A stretch of 64,000 nucleotides of DNA from Acidobacteria bacterium 13_2_20CM_2_57_6 (GCA_001917435.1 MNEA01000079.1:1-64000); one strand, 5' to 3'. Positions 9,591 through 18,599 are shown, counted from the stretch's first letter. Program-made: numbers and translations. The notes: generated by a model not told the origin, from the sequence alone.

Positions 9591-10189
9591 ATACCTCCGG
9601 AGTTGCGGCTCCTGGAAGCGGTGCACTGGAATTGCCGCCGTTTTCCCTGGATGTGCAGGGGCTGGACCTCGGCGGCGACGTGAAGGCCGTGGGACTCGAA
9701 CTGCTCGAAACCGAAGAGCGCGAGCCGGTTCGCGGCAAGCATGCCGCGGAGATTTGGTCGGCGGTTTTCCCTGCCCTTGCGGGAAGCGAACCGTATGTCG
9801 TGGATTTTTTCAGCCACATTGAGCGCGTAAAAGAGTTTTGTAAGCTGCATGAAATTACTTTGCGCGAAGTCGCAGAGCGCTGTGTCGTTCTGCCACAGCC
9901 AAATGAAGAACATTTGCGGCAGATCTTTGAACGTTTCGAAGGTGAGACCTTCGGCATCAGGGTGGGTACCTTAGCGCAATCTGCCGATGCACCGCTCGAA
10001 GGCGACCTATCCAGGCGAGGCTTGGACGCCTACCAGCAGGCGTACAATCGCTACACGTTCTGCGCAATTTGCGAGCCTGAGGATGGCTGGGTGACGTTGT
10101 TGAGTGAATCGCTCTGGCCCAGCGAAATCATCCGGCGGGTGCGCCCGGCGGTTCAGCCATTTGACATCCATATTGCGCGGCCTAATTGA
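9587..10189 (+). CDS. Conserved hypothetical protein, third gene of the mltG unit
   Basis: A 200-aa soluble protein without signal peptide or TM segment and without a motif I recognise. It begins in an ATGA overlap with the previous gene. The central region (VDFFSHIERVKEFCKLHEITLREVAERC) is helical, and the C-terminal part looks alpha/beta, with Cys residues in FCAICEPEDGW that are too few for a clear zinc site. Coupling to mltG and the preceding gene is the only functional clue. Confidence 0.75.
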   Translation: MNTSGVAAPGSGALELPPFSLDVQGLDLGGDVKAVGLELLETEEREPVRGKHAAEIWSAVFPALAGSEPYVVDFFSHIERVKEFCKLHEITLREVAERCVVLPQPNEEHLRQIFERFEGETFGIRVGTLAQSADAPLEGDLSRRGLDAYQQAYNRYTFCAICEPEDGWVTLLSESLWPSEIIRRVRPAVQPFDIHIARPN

Positions 10190-10279
10190 ATGCTTCCCAA
10201 GTCGCAAGAGGAGTTCCTTGGCGGGATCCAAGTGGTTGCTAGATTGCACTATTTGTGGGAATGGGGACGGAACTCATTG

Positions 10280-11194
10280 ATGCGACGTGTCAAAACATGC
10301 ATGGTCCTGCTGACACTGGCGGCGATTTCCTGCGGCTGTCCTGGCGGCAGGGTTGTGACCGGCCATACCGTCGTCGCGCAGAGGCCGGTCGCCAAGTATG
10401 CCACGCGTGAAGAGCTCCTCGAGGCCTACAATTTGATCGCCCGCAGCATAAAAACTCTGAACGCTACCGTGGAACTGAAGCCGACCGCGGGATCGCAATA
10501 TAGCGGTGTCATCGATGAGTATCATGAAGTTAAGGCCTTTCTTCTGGCAGCACGGCCCGCAGTGGTTCGCATGATCGGGCAGGCGCCGGTGATTGGAACT
10601 ACAGTCTTCGACATGGCCAGCGACGGCGAAACCTTTCGGGTTTCGATTCCGTCGAAGAAAAAGTTCCTCGTTGGGCCGGTGGCCGTCGAGCGGTCCAGCA
10701 GCAAGCCCATCGAGAATTTGCGGCCTCAGCACCTTCTGGACGCCCTGCTCTGGCCGGAAATCCGCAAGGAAGAATCCGTGACGCTGCGGGAGTTCAACGA
10801 CGAGAACGCCAGGTACTATGTCCTGACCGTTCTGCGCGGCGGCTATCAGGTGGAAGTGCTGCGAGAAATTTGGTTTGACCGCGCGGACCTGCATGTCGCC
10901 CGCATTCTAAATTTCGGGCCGAAGGGCTTTCTGCTTTCCGATGTTCGCCTGGCGGATTGGCAGCTTCCGGACACTAGCGACGGACAGGCTGCCCCGGGAG
11001 CAGCTTCCAATGGAGCGCTCATGTTTCCGCGAGTGATTCGAATTGAGAGACCGCACGACGACTACAAGCTGGATATGCAGGTCACAAAAGTCACTGTGAA
11101 CGAAGAAATCCCTGCCGAGCGTTTCAAGCTTGAACAACCGGAAGGAGCGGAATTGGTGCCTGTTGGCCAAGCGACGGAGAGCAAGCAGCCATGA
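10280..11194 (+). CDS. LolA/LolB-like outer-membrane lipoprotein (DUF4292-like)
   Basis: A predicted 304-aa lipoprotein. A signal peptide with an ISC lipobox near residue 19 is followed by an Ala/Tyr-rich helix and a long antiparallel-beta region that reads like the LolA/LolB half-barrel (SIKTLNATVELKP near the start of the mature domain, then paired strands). I chose ATG at 10280 because it opens directly on the signal peptide; the frame extends further upstream without support. The gene overlaps the following permease by ATGA. With an ABC permease, ATPase and LolA downstream, a LolB-like acceptor role is plausible but inferred. Confidence 0.7.
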   Translation: MRRVKTCMVLLTLAAISCGCPGGRVVTGHTVVAQRPVAKYATREELLEAYNLIARSIKTLNATVELKPTAGSQYSGVIDEYHEVKAFLLAARPAVVRMIGQAPVIGTTVFDMASDGETFRVSIPSKKKFLVGPVAVERSSSKPIENLRPQHLLDALLWPEIRKEESVTLREFNDENARYYVLTVLRGGYQVEVLREIWFDRADLHVARILNFGPKGFLLSDVRLADWQLPDTSDGQAAPGAASNGALMFPRVIRIERPHDDYKLDMQVTKVTVNEEIPAERFKLEQPEGAELVPVGQATESKQP

Positions 11195-12288
11195 TGGGCG
11201 AGCTGATCCTCCGCAACCTGCTGCATCGCCCGCTGCGCACGCTGATTGGCGCTATGGGAATCGCGGTGGAAGTCGCCCTTGTCGTGCTGATCGTCGGGCT
11301 GACCAGCGGCCTGCTGACCGAGACGGCCAAACGCATTGAAGGCATCGGAGCAGATATCATGCTGCTGCCGGCGAACTCCTCTGTCTTTTTTGCCTTTGGC
11401 AGCGCACCCATGCCCGTCAAAATCGGCGAGAAGCTTGCGGAAATGAAGTACGTCCAATCTGTGGCCCCGGTTCTCTTTCAATTCAACACTTCAGGTGTGG
11501 AAATCGTTTACGGAATTGATCCGGAGAGCTTTCGAGCCGTCTCCGGCGGATTTGTATTCATCCAAGGGCATGACCTGGAAGGCCCGGACGACATTCTTGT
11601 GGACGACATTGCGGCGAAAACGAAAAACTTACAGCCCGGTCAAACCTACCGCATCTTCAATCATGATTGGCATGTTGCGGGAATCGTCGAGCATGGAAAG
11701 GGATCTCGGCTCTTTGTCTCTCGCGCTACTCTGCAGGAATTGGTGGGCGCTCGGGACAAAGCCAGCGTATTCTTCGTGAAGTGCACGCGCCCCGAGCACA
11801 CCGAGGATGTTATGGAAGACATGCGCCACCTTCTTCCCAATTACACTGTCCGTCCGCTCAAGGATTATTTCTCCTTGATGACCTCGACGAATATCCCGGG
11901 ACTGGAGTCCTTTATCAACGCCATGATTCTGCTGGCCGTCACTATCGGACTGTTGGTCATTTTTCTCACCATGTACACCACCGTAATCGAGCGCACCAGG
12001 GATATTGGCATCCTGAAATCGCTCGGCGCAAACCGCTGGTTTGTCGTCAGGGCATTGCTCTCGGAATCCGCGGCGCTTTGCGCACTTGGAATTGCCGCGG
12101 GTGTCGGACTGAGCTATTTGGTCCGGGCCGGGTTTCTCTGGAAGTTCCCGACCCTGACCATTCTTATCACTTCGGGATGGATTCTTCGCGCGGCTGGCAT
12201 CGCGCTCCTCGGCGCGCTGTTTGGCGCAAGCTATCCTGCATGGCTGGCGAGCCGCAAAGATCCGGTGCAAGCGTTGTCGTACGACTAG
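11191..12288 (+). CDS. FtsX/MacB-type ABC transporter permease
   Basis: A 365-aa inner-membrane protein with the four-helix MacB/LolCE layout: TM1 at about 20-40, a periplasmic domain of about 200 residues, then TM2 (INAMILLAVTIGLLVIF), TM3 (LLSESAALCALGIAAGVG) and TM4 near the C-terminus. The motifs ERTRDIGILKSLGA and SRKDPVQAL are characteristic of FtsX-like permeases. It overlaps the upstream lipoprotein gene by 4 nt and its ATPase follows about 95 nt downstream. Placed between a lipoprotein and LolA, it could extract lipoproteins as LolC/E does, although macrolide- or peptide-type MacB export cannot be excluded. Confidence 0.85.
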   Translation: MMGELILRNLLHRPLRTLIGAMGIAVEVALVVLIVGLTSGLLTETAKRIEGIGADIMLLPANSSVFFAFGSAPMPVKIGEKLAEMKYVQSVAPVLFQFNTSGVEIVYGIDPESFRAVSGGFVFIQGHDLEGPDDILVDDIAAKTKNLQPGQTYRIFNHDWHVAGIVEHGKGSRLFVSRATLQELVGARDKASVFFVKCTRPEHTEDVMEDMRHLLPNYTVRPLKDYFSLMTSTNIPGLESFINAMILLAVTIGLLVIFLTMYTTVIERTRDIGILKSLGANRWFVVRALLSESAALCALGIAAGVGLSYLVRAGFLWKFPTLTILITSGWILRAAGIALLGALFGASYPAWLASRKDPVQALSYD

Positions 12289-12383
12289 GACGAAGGAATT
12301 AAACCCGGAACTTGCGGGAGGAACGCAGCGGCAACAAAGAAAAACAAGAAGGGTCGCGAAGCAGAGAGGACGGCTAGGCACGA

Positions 12384-13130
12384 ATGGGAATCACAGTTAC
12401 AATACGGACACCTGCCGAAGGGCTGATTTCCCAGGGAAAAAAGAGCGTGGAGCCGATACTCAGAACTGAAAACTTGTGGAAGCTCTACCGCGCAGGGAAA
12501 GTCGAAGTCCCGGCATTGCGTGGCGTGAATTTCGAGGTGCAGCCCGGCGAATCGGTCGCGGTGATGGGACCTTCCGGCTGCGGCAAGTCTTCTCTGCTGT
12601 ACGTGATTGGCGGCTTGGCGCAAGCCTCCCGCGGCAAGGTGCTGGTCGACGGGAATGACCTCACCGAATTAAGCGACGCCGCCCGCACCAAACTGCGCCG
12701 CCACAAAATCGGCTTCGTCTTTCAGCGATTCAACCTGCTTCCGACCTTGACGGCCAAAGGCAATATCGCCATCGCCCAATTTATTCATGGCGACGGGTTC
12801 GATCCCCATCGTTTCGACGTGGTAACGCAGATGCTCGGCCTGGCAGGCCGCTTGCATCACAAGCCCTCGGAACTTTCCGGCGGTGAGCAACAGCGCGTAG
12901 CCATCGCGCGGGCGATCATCAATGAGCCGAAAATTCTCCTCGCTGACGAACCCACGGGCAACCTCGATTCCAAAAACTCGGAAATCGTCCTGCAAATGCT
13001 GCGCCAACTGAACAAGGATCTGGGCCAGACCATTGTCATGATCACACACAACCCCGAAGCAACCACGTATTTCGACCGCGTGGTGCACATGCGCGACGGC
13101 GTGATCGTCGACGGCGTGCCAGCGGATTAA
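12384..13130 (+). CDS. ABC transporter ATP-binding protein (LolD/MacB type)
   Basis: A 248-aa ATPase that powers the permease encoded just upstream. Walker A GPSGCGKS is at residues 62-69, the Q-loop is in VFQRFNLLP, the signature is LSGGEQQR, Walker B is [13 protein letters not shown] and the switch His is in MITHNP. All catalytic elements are intact. The ATG at 12384 adds about 22 residues before the usual start of the fold; a GTG at 12447 is an alternative. It is followed after 1 nt by a small membrane protein gene. Confidence 0.9.
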   Translation: MGITVTIRTPAEGLISQGKKSVEPILRTENLWKLYRAGKVEVPALRGVNFEVQPGESVAVMGPSGCGKSSLLYVIGGLAQASRGKVLVDGNDLTELSDAARTKLRRHKIGFVFQRFNLLPTLTAKGNIAIAQFIHGDGFDPHRFDVVTQMLGLAGRLHHKPSELSGGEQQRVAIARAIINEPKILLADEPTGNLDSKNSEIVLQMLRQLNKDLGQTIVMITHNPEATTYFDRVVHMRDGVIVDGVPAD

Positions 13131-13131
13131 G

Positions 13132-13518
13132 ATGGCAAGCCTTGGCCAAATTCTTTCCCGGACGTTTTTCTGGTCCTACGAACGGGGTACCTGGCAATAC
13201 GACGTGGCCGTTGTCCTGATTTTGGTCTTCGTGCTTCTCACTCCGCGAAACTGGTTTCACGATAAACCGCAAGGCGGAGCTCCTGTCGAACCGGGACAGG
13301 TTCAATTGATTTCGAAAGAGGGCAACCGGCTGAAGTATCGCGTGGACGCACGCATCCTGGCTCCGCCGACCAAGCTCGCGCTCCAGAACGACCTGCACAA
13401 CGCCTTGCAGGAAGCGCTGCCCGAACTGCACAACGGGAATTTCTCCATCGCCAATATTGAACCGTTGCGCGATGATCTAGGCACGGTGATTGCCTACCAG
13501 GTGGAGATTCGCCATTAG
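13132..13518 (+). CDS. Small bitopic membrane protein of the Lol-like cluster
   Basis: A 128-aa protein of unknown family. One TM helix (VAVVLILVFVLLTPRN, about 25-40) is followed by a periplasmic domain of about 85 residues with predicted beta-alpha content (VQLISKEGNRLKYRVDARI). It starts 1 nt after the ATPase stop, so it is almost certainly cotranslated with the transporter. It could be an accessory subunit that contacts the permease or LolA, which is inference from position. Confidence 0.75.
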   Translation: MASLGQILSRTFFWSYERGTWQYDVAVVLILVFVLLTPRNWFHDKPQGGAPVEPGQVQLISKEGNRLKYRVDARILAPPTKLALQNDLHNALQEALPELHNGNFSIANIEPLRDDLGTVIAYQVEIRH

Positions 13519-13645
13519 CCGTGGTTTTGGTGAACGTTAGAACTTGTATGCAGGTAACATCCCGGCGCATTCGCGCATCTCTTTGTATGTGTTAGGATTC
13601 CGAAAGCTTGCATGCGTCCCCCATTTATCTGGATAGAGGCCACGT

Positions 13646-14350
13646 TTGAGACGTAGAGCATTCCTTCTTCTTGGCTTCGTGAGTCTGTGCTGTGCCGCTG
13701 CCTGGTTTCGTCCTCTCTCGGCGCAGGCAAGCACAAACTGGACCATCGAAGGCGTCTTGGGCATGATGGACAAGTCCGCGCAGGACTTCCACACGCTGAC
13801 CGCCGACATTGAGCACATCAAGTACACCGCGGTGGTGAAAGATACCTCCACGGAAACGGGCCACATTTTCGTGCGCCGTGATGAAAAAATGCGCATCGAA
13901 ATCACAAAACCGGATTTGCGCACGATTCTACGGACCGGCGATTCCCTATTCGTCTACAACCCGAAAATCAACCGCGTCGAGGAATTCGACCTCGGCAAGA
14001 ACCGTTCGATGGTCGATCAATACGTTTTGCTTGGCTTCGGAACGAAGAGCGACAACATCAAGAAGAGCTATCTCGTTTCCGTCGTTGGCGAAGAAGAGCT
14101 CGACCAAAAGAAGACTGTCGTTCTGGAGTTGACCCCCAAATCAGATCAAATCCGGAATCAAATCATCAAGATTCAGATGTGGGTCGACGAAGCCTCCTGG
14201 CTGCCCGTTCAGCAGAAGTTTTTTGAAGCCGGCTCGGGGGACTATTTTCTGTTTCACTATATCAACGCCATGAAGAACCTGAAAATCGGCGACGCCAAGT
14301 TTAAGCAGGACTGGCCGAAGAGCGTCAGCCGCGTGAAACCCCACGCGTAG
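13646..14350 (+). CDS. lolA: Outer-membrane lipoprotein carrier LolA-like protein
   Basis: A periplasmic chaperone-like protein of 234 aa. The N-terminal signal peptide (RRRAFLLLGFVSLCCAAAW, cleaved after LSAQA) is followed by the LolA half-barrel: the opening helix IEGVLGMMDKSAQDFHTLTADIEH, the strand FVRRDEKMRIEI, the FVYNPKINRVEEF hairpin and a GTKSD...SYLVSVVGEEEL region. Members of this DUF4292/LolA-like group shuttle lipoproteins or unknown lipids. The start is TTG at 13646 with AGAGG 8 nt upstream. It closes the cluster of lipoprotein, permease, ATPase and small membrane protein. Confidence 0.8.
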   Translation: MRRRAFLLLGFVSLCCAAAWFRPLSAQASTNWTIEGVLGMMDKSAQDFHTLTADIEHIKYTAVVKDTSTETGHIFVRRDEKMRIEITKPDLRTILRTGDSLFVYNPKINRVEEFDLGKNRSMVDQYVLLGFGTKSDNIKKSYLVSVVGEEELDQKKTVVLELTPKSDQIRNQIIKIQMWVDEASWLPVQQKFFEAGSGDYFLFHYINAMKNLKIGDAKFKQDWPKSVSRVKPHA

Positions 14351-14386
14351 ATCTGTGAATGGCAGAGTCCTGTGATCCATTGTCCC

Positions 14387-14435
14387 GCAACTGCGCTCCG
14401 ACTCTAACTACCCTAGACACTTTAGAGTCAGTTGC
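14387..14435. terminator. Hairpin between convergent lolA and ada
   Basis: A composite inverted repeat lies across the 3' junction of two convergent genes: outer arms GCAACT (14387-14392) and AGTTGC (14430-14435), inner arms GACTCTAA (14400-14407) and TTAGAGTC (14422-14429). There is no clear T-run on either strand, so intrinsic termination is only possible. It overlaps the last codons of ada. Confidence 0.4.
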
Positions 14436-15516
14436 CGACAGCGCGCTCTTGCGCCAGTAATTGTTCCTTGCGCGAAAGCCCCCATCGATATCCAGCCAGC
14501 GCTCCGTCCTCTCGAATTACGCGATGGCAGGGCACTACGATGGACACGGGGTTCGTCGCACAGGCCCTCGCGACCGCCCGCACAGCCTTCGGTCGGCCAA
14601 GAGACCGCGCAACTTGCGAGTACGTGCGGGTCCTGCCGCGTGGAATCCGCTGCAGTTCCTGCCAGACACGCCGTTGAAACGCCGTTGCCTGCAAGTCCAG
14701 CGGTAGTTCCAATCGGGACTGCTTGCCTTCAATGCGTTCAACGATCTCCCGCACCCACGTCTGGAAGGAATTCGTTGCGGGCATAATTTCCGCTCGCGGA
14801 TACTCTTGACGAAGTTCAGCGATCATGGCGTTTTCCGCATCGCCCAGATAAACCGCTGAGACCCCTCGCTCCGTTGCCGCCACCAGAACTTTCCCGAGTG
14901 GCGATTTCGCAATGGTGTATCCAATCTTCATACCCTGTCCTCCCTTTCGATAAGTCGCCGGCGTCATACCAAGCTGTGCGTTGCTGCGCTCGTAGACCCG
15001 GCTCGAAGAGCCGTACCCCGTTTCGTACAGCGCATCGGTAATGCTCTTTCCCGATCGAAGCATCGCCTTGAAGCGCTTGATACGCAGCGCCTCGGCAAGC
15101 TCACGCGGCTTCAGTCCCGTCACTTGCAGGAACGCGCGGCGTAGCGTTGCTTGCGTAATCCCGAGCGCCGCAGCTACGGCTCCCAAACGCACGCCCTCTT
15201 CGGAAGATTCCGCGAGGTGACCCGCAGCGCGTTGCACCAGCGCCACGGGACCCGCAATTTCATTCGGGCGGCACCGCAGGCAAGGCCGGTACCCCTGCTT
15301 TTCCGCTTCTTCCCGGGTACGGAAGAACGTGACGTTGCGCCGCAGCGGCCGCCGCGCCGGGCACGAGGGCCGGCAATAGATATGTGTGGAGCGCACGGCC
15401 AGCACGAAGCTCCCATCGGCTCGGGAATCGCGTGCCAGCGTTGCCCGCCAGTATCGCGCGGCCGCATGTGCCGAAATGTTCTGTGCAAATTTAGTTTGTG
15501 TGTGGCTCATGTTCAC
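14428..15516 (-). CDS. ada: Bifunctional Ada: DNA methyl-repair protein and regulator
   Basis: A 362-aa adaptive-response protein. N-Ada carries the four zinc cysteines C48, C52, C79 and C82 (IYCRPSC and CLRC), where C48 would accept methyl from phosphotriesters. An AraC-type HTH region is at about 95-190. The C-terminal O6-methylguanine transferase domain has the acceptor cysteine C330 in VVPCHRV and the GYRWGLSRK segment. All domains look complete, so it should both repair alkylated DNA and activate transcription when methylated. It is transcribed alone, convergent with lolA. Confidence 0.96.
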   Translation of the reverse strand: MNMSHTQTKFAQNISAHAAARYWRATLARDSRADGSFVLAVRSTHIYCRPSCPARRPLRRNVTFFRTREEAEKQGYRPCLRCRPNEIAGPVALVQRAAGHLAESSEEGVRLGAVAAALGITQATLRRAFLQVTGLKPRELAEALRIKRFKAMLRSGKSITDALYETGYGSSSRVYERSNAQLGMTPATYRKGGQGMKIGYTIAKSPLGKVLVAATERGVSAVYLGDAENAMIAELRQEYPRAEIMPATNSFQTWVREIVERIEGKQSRLELPLDLQATAFQRRVWQELQRIPRGRTRTYSQVARSLGRPKAVRAVARACATNPVSIVVPCHRVIREDGALAGYRWGLSRKEQLLAQERAVGN

Positions 15517-15639
15517 ACGCTAAAAATAGCGCAAGCGGAAAAGCAAATCTATCCGGAAAGTATGGGTCAAACTGATGGAAGTAGGGAGAAGACGGACCGC
15601 GACGTGCAACCGGCAGCCACCAGACGCACGGGCGCGGCT

Positions 15640-15791
15640 TCATCGTGACTTCGGTTTGTAGGACTGGCAGCGGCATTCAGGGAAGCCGCACGTGTGCGCC
15701 CGTGCGCTGGTGGTTTGTTCGCGTTGCGGTGGAATCCTTTCGCGTGGCCACATTCGCAGAGCTCTTTCTTTGGTGAGTATCCGCGGGCCAA
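15640..15791 (-). pseudogene. Frameshifted small Cys/His (zinc-knuckle) protein
   Basis: A good ribosome-binding site (AAGAAGGAG, 8 nt spacing) precedes TTG at 15791, which opens MARGYSPKKELCECGHAKGFH. The Cys/His pattern CxCGHxxxxH stops there; its natural continuation, TCGFPECRCQSYKP followed by a stop at 15640, lies in another frame of the same strand. Joining the frames by one nucleotide near 15,695-15,720 gives about 50 aa with CxCGH-x4-H...C-x4-C-x-C, a pattern I associate with small zinc-binding proteins. It may be a decayed gene, a sequencing indel or a programmed shift. Function is unknown. Confidence 0.45.
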
Positions 15792-15941
15792 CGTTGCGGC
15801 TCCTTCTTGAGCGTCGGTTTGTGATCGAGCGTGGCCGTATTAGTCGGGCATAATTATGCCGGTGTTCAATCGCAGGTGCCACTGATCAATTCAGAATGAT
15901 CCGCAAGCAATGAAAGGCGGGGCAGCAAATGGACGGTATGA

Positions 15942-16943
15942 TCAGCCCTCGCCAGGTGCTGGAACAGGCGTCGTGATTGGCGCGGGCTCCCGGTGCGGCG
16001 CTGTGATCACCAGTATGACCGCCGTAAGGATGATTGCCGCGGCAACGGCAGTGCGCAAAGTAATGGCCTCCCCGAGAATCAGCCAGCCTAGGAACAGCGC
16101 CACCACAGGATTCACGAACGCGTAGGTTGCCACGCGGGCCGCAGTGCTCTTCTGCAGAATATACAGGTACGCGCTGAATCCGATGGCCGACCCGAAGACG
16201 ATCAGGTAGCCAAGCGCCAGCCACGAGCGAAGCGAAATCGCACTTAGATGCAGCTCGCGGAATTCTCCGGCGAACAGTCCAACGATCAGCAGAATCGCGC
16301 CCCCTGCAAGGCCTTGCATCGCCACACCGAGCATCGCCGAACTAGGCATTCCACCGTGCTTTGAATATAGCGAGCCACACGCCCAGGCTAGCGAGGCAAT
16401 CACCAGTACGGCAGCGCCTCGCGGATCGACGCGCTCTGAGCCTCCCAGGCGCGCCGGCCCAACCAGCAGCGCCATCCCTGCAAATCCCATGAGTAACCCA
16501 ATGACCACTCTCGGAACCGGCTTTAGGCCGCCGGGACGTAGCCAATCTACGATTACCAGCCAGAGCGATACCGTTGCCACCAGAAGCGCCGTGATTCCAG
16601 AGGGCACGGTCTGCTCTGCCCAGCTGACGCCGCCATTTCCGGCGAATTGCAGCAGAGCCCCGGTGACAACAGCGGCACGCCAGTTTGCGGCTGTAGGCTT
16701 GATCCCAGTCGTCCTTCGAAGGATCGGATACAGCAACAATCCCACAGTTAGGTGGCGGAATCCTGCTAAGAGCAGCGGTGGAAACGATTCGACTCCAATG
16801 CGGATCGCCAAATAGGTTGAGCCCCAAACGAGATACACGGCCCCGAAGGCCACAAGCACCAGAGTCGTCACTCGGGCAGGCGTGTGCGCCGCTTGCTCGG
16901 GAGTTCCCATCGAATTTCGAGAATCAAGGGCCGGGGTGGACAT
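15942..16943 (-). CDS. EamA/DMT family transporter
   Basis: A ten-helix inner-membrane carrier of the drug/metabolite (EamA, RhaT/YedA-like) family, probably exporting amino acids or related metabolites. Two EamA repeats are visible: the first opens with FGAVYLVWGSTYLAIR, and the second ends with STAARVATYAFVNPVVALFLGWLILGE, the conserved repeat-end motif. I take ATG at 16943 (333 aa), with AGGTGA upstream; the frame extends to 17021. The C-terminus is Pro-rich. It is transcribed alone and divergently from the PilZ gene. Confidence 0.88.
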   Translation of the reverse strand: MSTPALDSRNSMGTPEQAAHTPARVTTLVLVAFGAVYLVWGSTYLAIRIGVESFPPLLLAGFRHLTVGLLLYPILRRTTGIKPTAANWRAAVVTGALLQFAGNGGVSWAEQTVPSGITALLVATVSLWLVIVDWLRPGGLKPVPRVVIGLLMGFAGMALLVGPARLGGSERVDPRGAAVLVIASLAWACGSLYSKHGGMPSSAMLGVAMQGLAGGAILLIVGLFAGEFRELHLSAISLRSWLALGYLIVFGSAIGFSAYLYILQKSTAARVATYAFVNPVVALFLGWLILGEAITLRTAVAAAIILTAVILVITAPHREPAPITTPVPAPGEG

Positions 16944-17249
16944 TAATTTATTTTCACCTGAAATCCCTTCCATGAATAGATGCACCGGCCCTCGCTGTCG
17001 AGCACCATATTGGTAGAGCATTTCATTGGAGTATCCACAGAATATAGTGGCGGACTTCCGGTACTATTACCGAGTGTTTGAGGTTAAGACACGTCCGCCG
17101 TTTTCCACAGGTTGACGCTAGCCTTGACTAGTGGCATCTTAGCGCTCCGCGCCGCACAGGCGTGGACGGGGCAAATCCAGAAAGACGGACAGATTTTACG
17201 CTTGTTGGGCCAAAGCCAGCGACTGTGAAGTGGCGTCTCTGAGGGATTG
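16944..17249. other. Divergent intergenic region, EamA gene / PilZ gene
   Basis: A 306-nt spacer between divergent genes that must hold promoters for both. I see no convincing -35/-10 pair. The only structure is a spaced inverted repeat GGCGGAC (17049-17055) / GTCCGCC (17093-17099). The EamA reading frame stays open to 17021, so the true spacer may be shorter. Confidence 0.4.
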
Positions 17250-17807
17250 ATGAGCGCGACGAATCGCGTAGCTCCATTTGAGTTGTGGCCGGACGAACCG
17301 GCCGAAGAAGCCCGCGAATCCGCTGTTGGACCGCAACTGATCTCCGTTGCTCCGCGTGTCCGTGCGCTGCGTGTTCCTACCCTGAGATTGGCCCCGCTCC
17401 TACGCCCTGAGCAGCCTCGACGTTTTGTCCGCGTGCCCACTCACACCGTGGGCGTCCATCCAGAGCAGCGTGAATATCCCCGTGCCAGCCTGAACCTTCC
17501 GCTTCGCCTTCGTAGTGCTGGTGGAGTGCCCGAGGAATTTCCCGTAACGCTTGTCACTCGCAACATCAGCTCCACAGGCGTCTATTTTCTGTGCCCCCGG
17601 CAACTGGCGGTTGGCAATACGATCGAGCTGGAAATTGTGCTGGTAAGAAAGCCCTTGGGCCTTGGCAACGTCGTCGTTGCAACCATGGCACGTGTATGCA
17701 GAACAGAGACGGTCGCCATGCCCGGTTGGCACGGCATCGCCGCGGCCTTCGATGATGTCCAGTTTGATCGCGACGACTGCATCCCTTCCCGTTATCTGAA
17801 ACCTTAG
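17250..17807 (+). CDS. PilZ domain protein
   Basis: A 185-aa cytoplasmic protein with an unstructured, Arg/Pro-rich first 70 residues and a C-terminal PilZ domain. The c-di-GMP-binding residues are in place: R74-x3-R78 (REYPR) and N105-x-S-x-x-G110 (NISSTG). It therefore probably binds c-di-GMP and adjusts a partner's activity, in motility, polysaccharide or gene expression; no partner is encoded next to it. The start is ATG at 17250 with GAGGGA just upstream. Confidence 0.88.
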   Translation: MSATNRVAPFELWPDEPAEEARESAVGPQLISVAPRVRALRVPTLRLAPLLRPEQPRRFVRVPTHTVGVHPEQREYPRASLNLPLRLRSAGGVPEEFPVTLVTRNISSTGVYFLCPRQLAVGNTIELEIVLVRKPLGLGNVVVATMARVCRTETVAMPGWHGIAAAFDDVQFDRDDCIPSRYLKP

Positions 17808-17916
17808 TTTTCACTCCACCCTTCTTTTCCGAACGAGCTTTCCAAGCTTTTCCCTCCATCTTTCATGGACTCTGTAGCATTCGACCCTCACGTCGTTTCT
17901 GTTACTCTGTGAAACC

Positions 17917-18573
17917 ATGCCCCCGAAACGAACGTGCGCCATTCAAGGAGTTCTCTTCGACTGGGACGGCACGCTCGTCAATTCCTACCACGCCGATACT
18001 TCCGCGTACCTCGCTATGTTCAAGGAGATGGGCATTGCGTGGGGGCTCGAAGAGTTTGAGGACAACTATTCACCGAACTGGTATCAGGTTTACCGCGCCG
18101 CGGGATTGCCCCGGAAGCGCTGGGATGATGCTGACCGCGCATGGCGCGCGCATTATGCGAAGCATCGGCCGAAGCTGATGGCCGGTGTGCGCCGGGTCCT
18201 CGCCAGACTCCGCAACGCTCATCCTCTTGGCCTGGTCACCAGCGGCGATCGCGATCGTGTTACGCGTCAATTGCGCGAGTTTCGTTTGACAACGTTATTC
18301 ACGGCGCGCGTTTGCAGCGGGGACACCCTCCGCAAGAAGCCGCATCCGGAGCCTTTGCGCCTGGCGCTACGACAAATGCAGCTGCACCCTTCCGCTTGCG
18401 TCTATGTCGGTGACGCTCCGCAGGACGTGGAGATGGCCCGTCGCGCCGGCGTGTCCGCAATTGGTGTGCTCGGTCCCTTCCCGACGGAGAAGCGTCTGCG
18501 CGCGGCAGGTCCGGAGTTCCTGATTGGTTCGATCGAGGAGCTACCTGACACACTGAAGAAGTTGCATTGCTAA
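17917..18573 (+). CDS. HAD-superfamily phosphatase (phosphoglycolate phosphatase-like)
   Basis: A 218-aa hydrolase of HAD subfamily I. Motif I is DWDGTL (nucleophile D15, acid D17), motif II TSGD, motif III the Lys of KKPHPEP, and motif IV GDAPQD, all intact. An alpha-helical cap follows motif I. It could hydrolyse phosphoglycolate, pyrophosphate or another small phosphate ester, but the cap does not let me choose. It ends 27 nt before the convergent secreted-protein gene. Confidence 0.9.
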   Translation: MPPKRTCAIQGVLFDWDGTLVNSYHADTSAYLAMFKEMGIAWGLEEFEDNYSPNWYQVYRAAGLPRKRWDDADRAWRAHYAKHRPKLMAGVRRVLARLRNAHPLGLVTSGDRDRVTRQLREFRLTTLFTARVCSGDTLRKKPHPEPLRLALRQMQLHPSACVYVGDAPQDVEMARRAGVSAIGVLGPFPTEKRLRAAGPEFLIGSIEELPDTLKKLHC

Positions 18574-18599
18574 TGGACCAGTTTGCTTAGCGGCCATGC

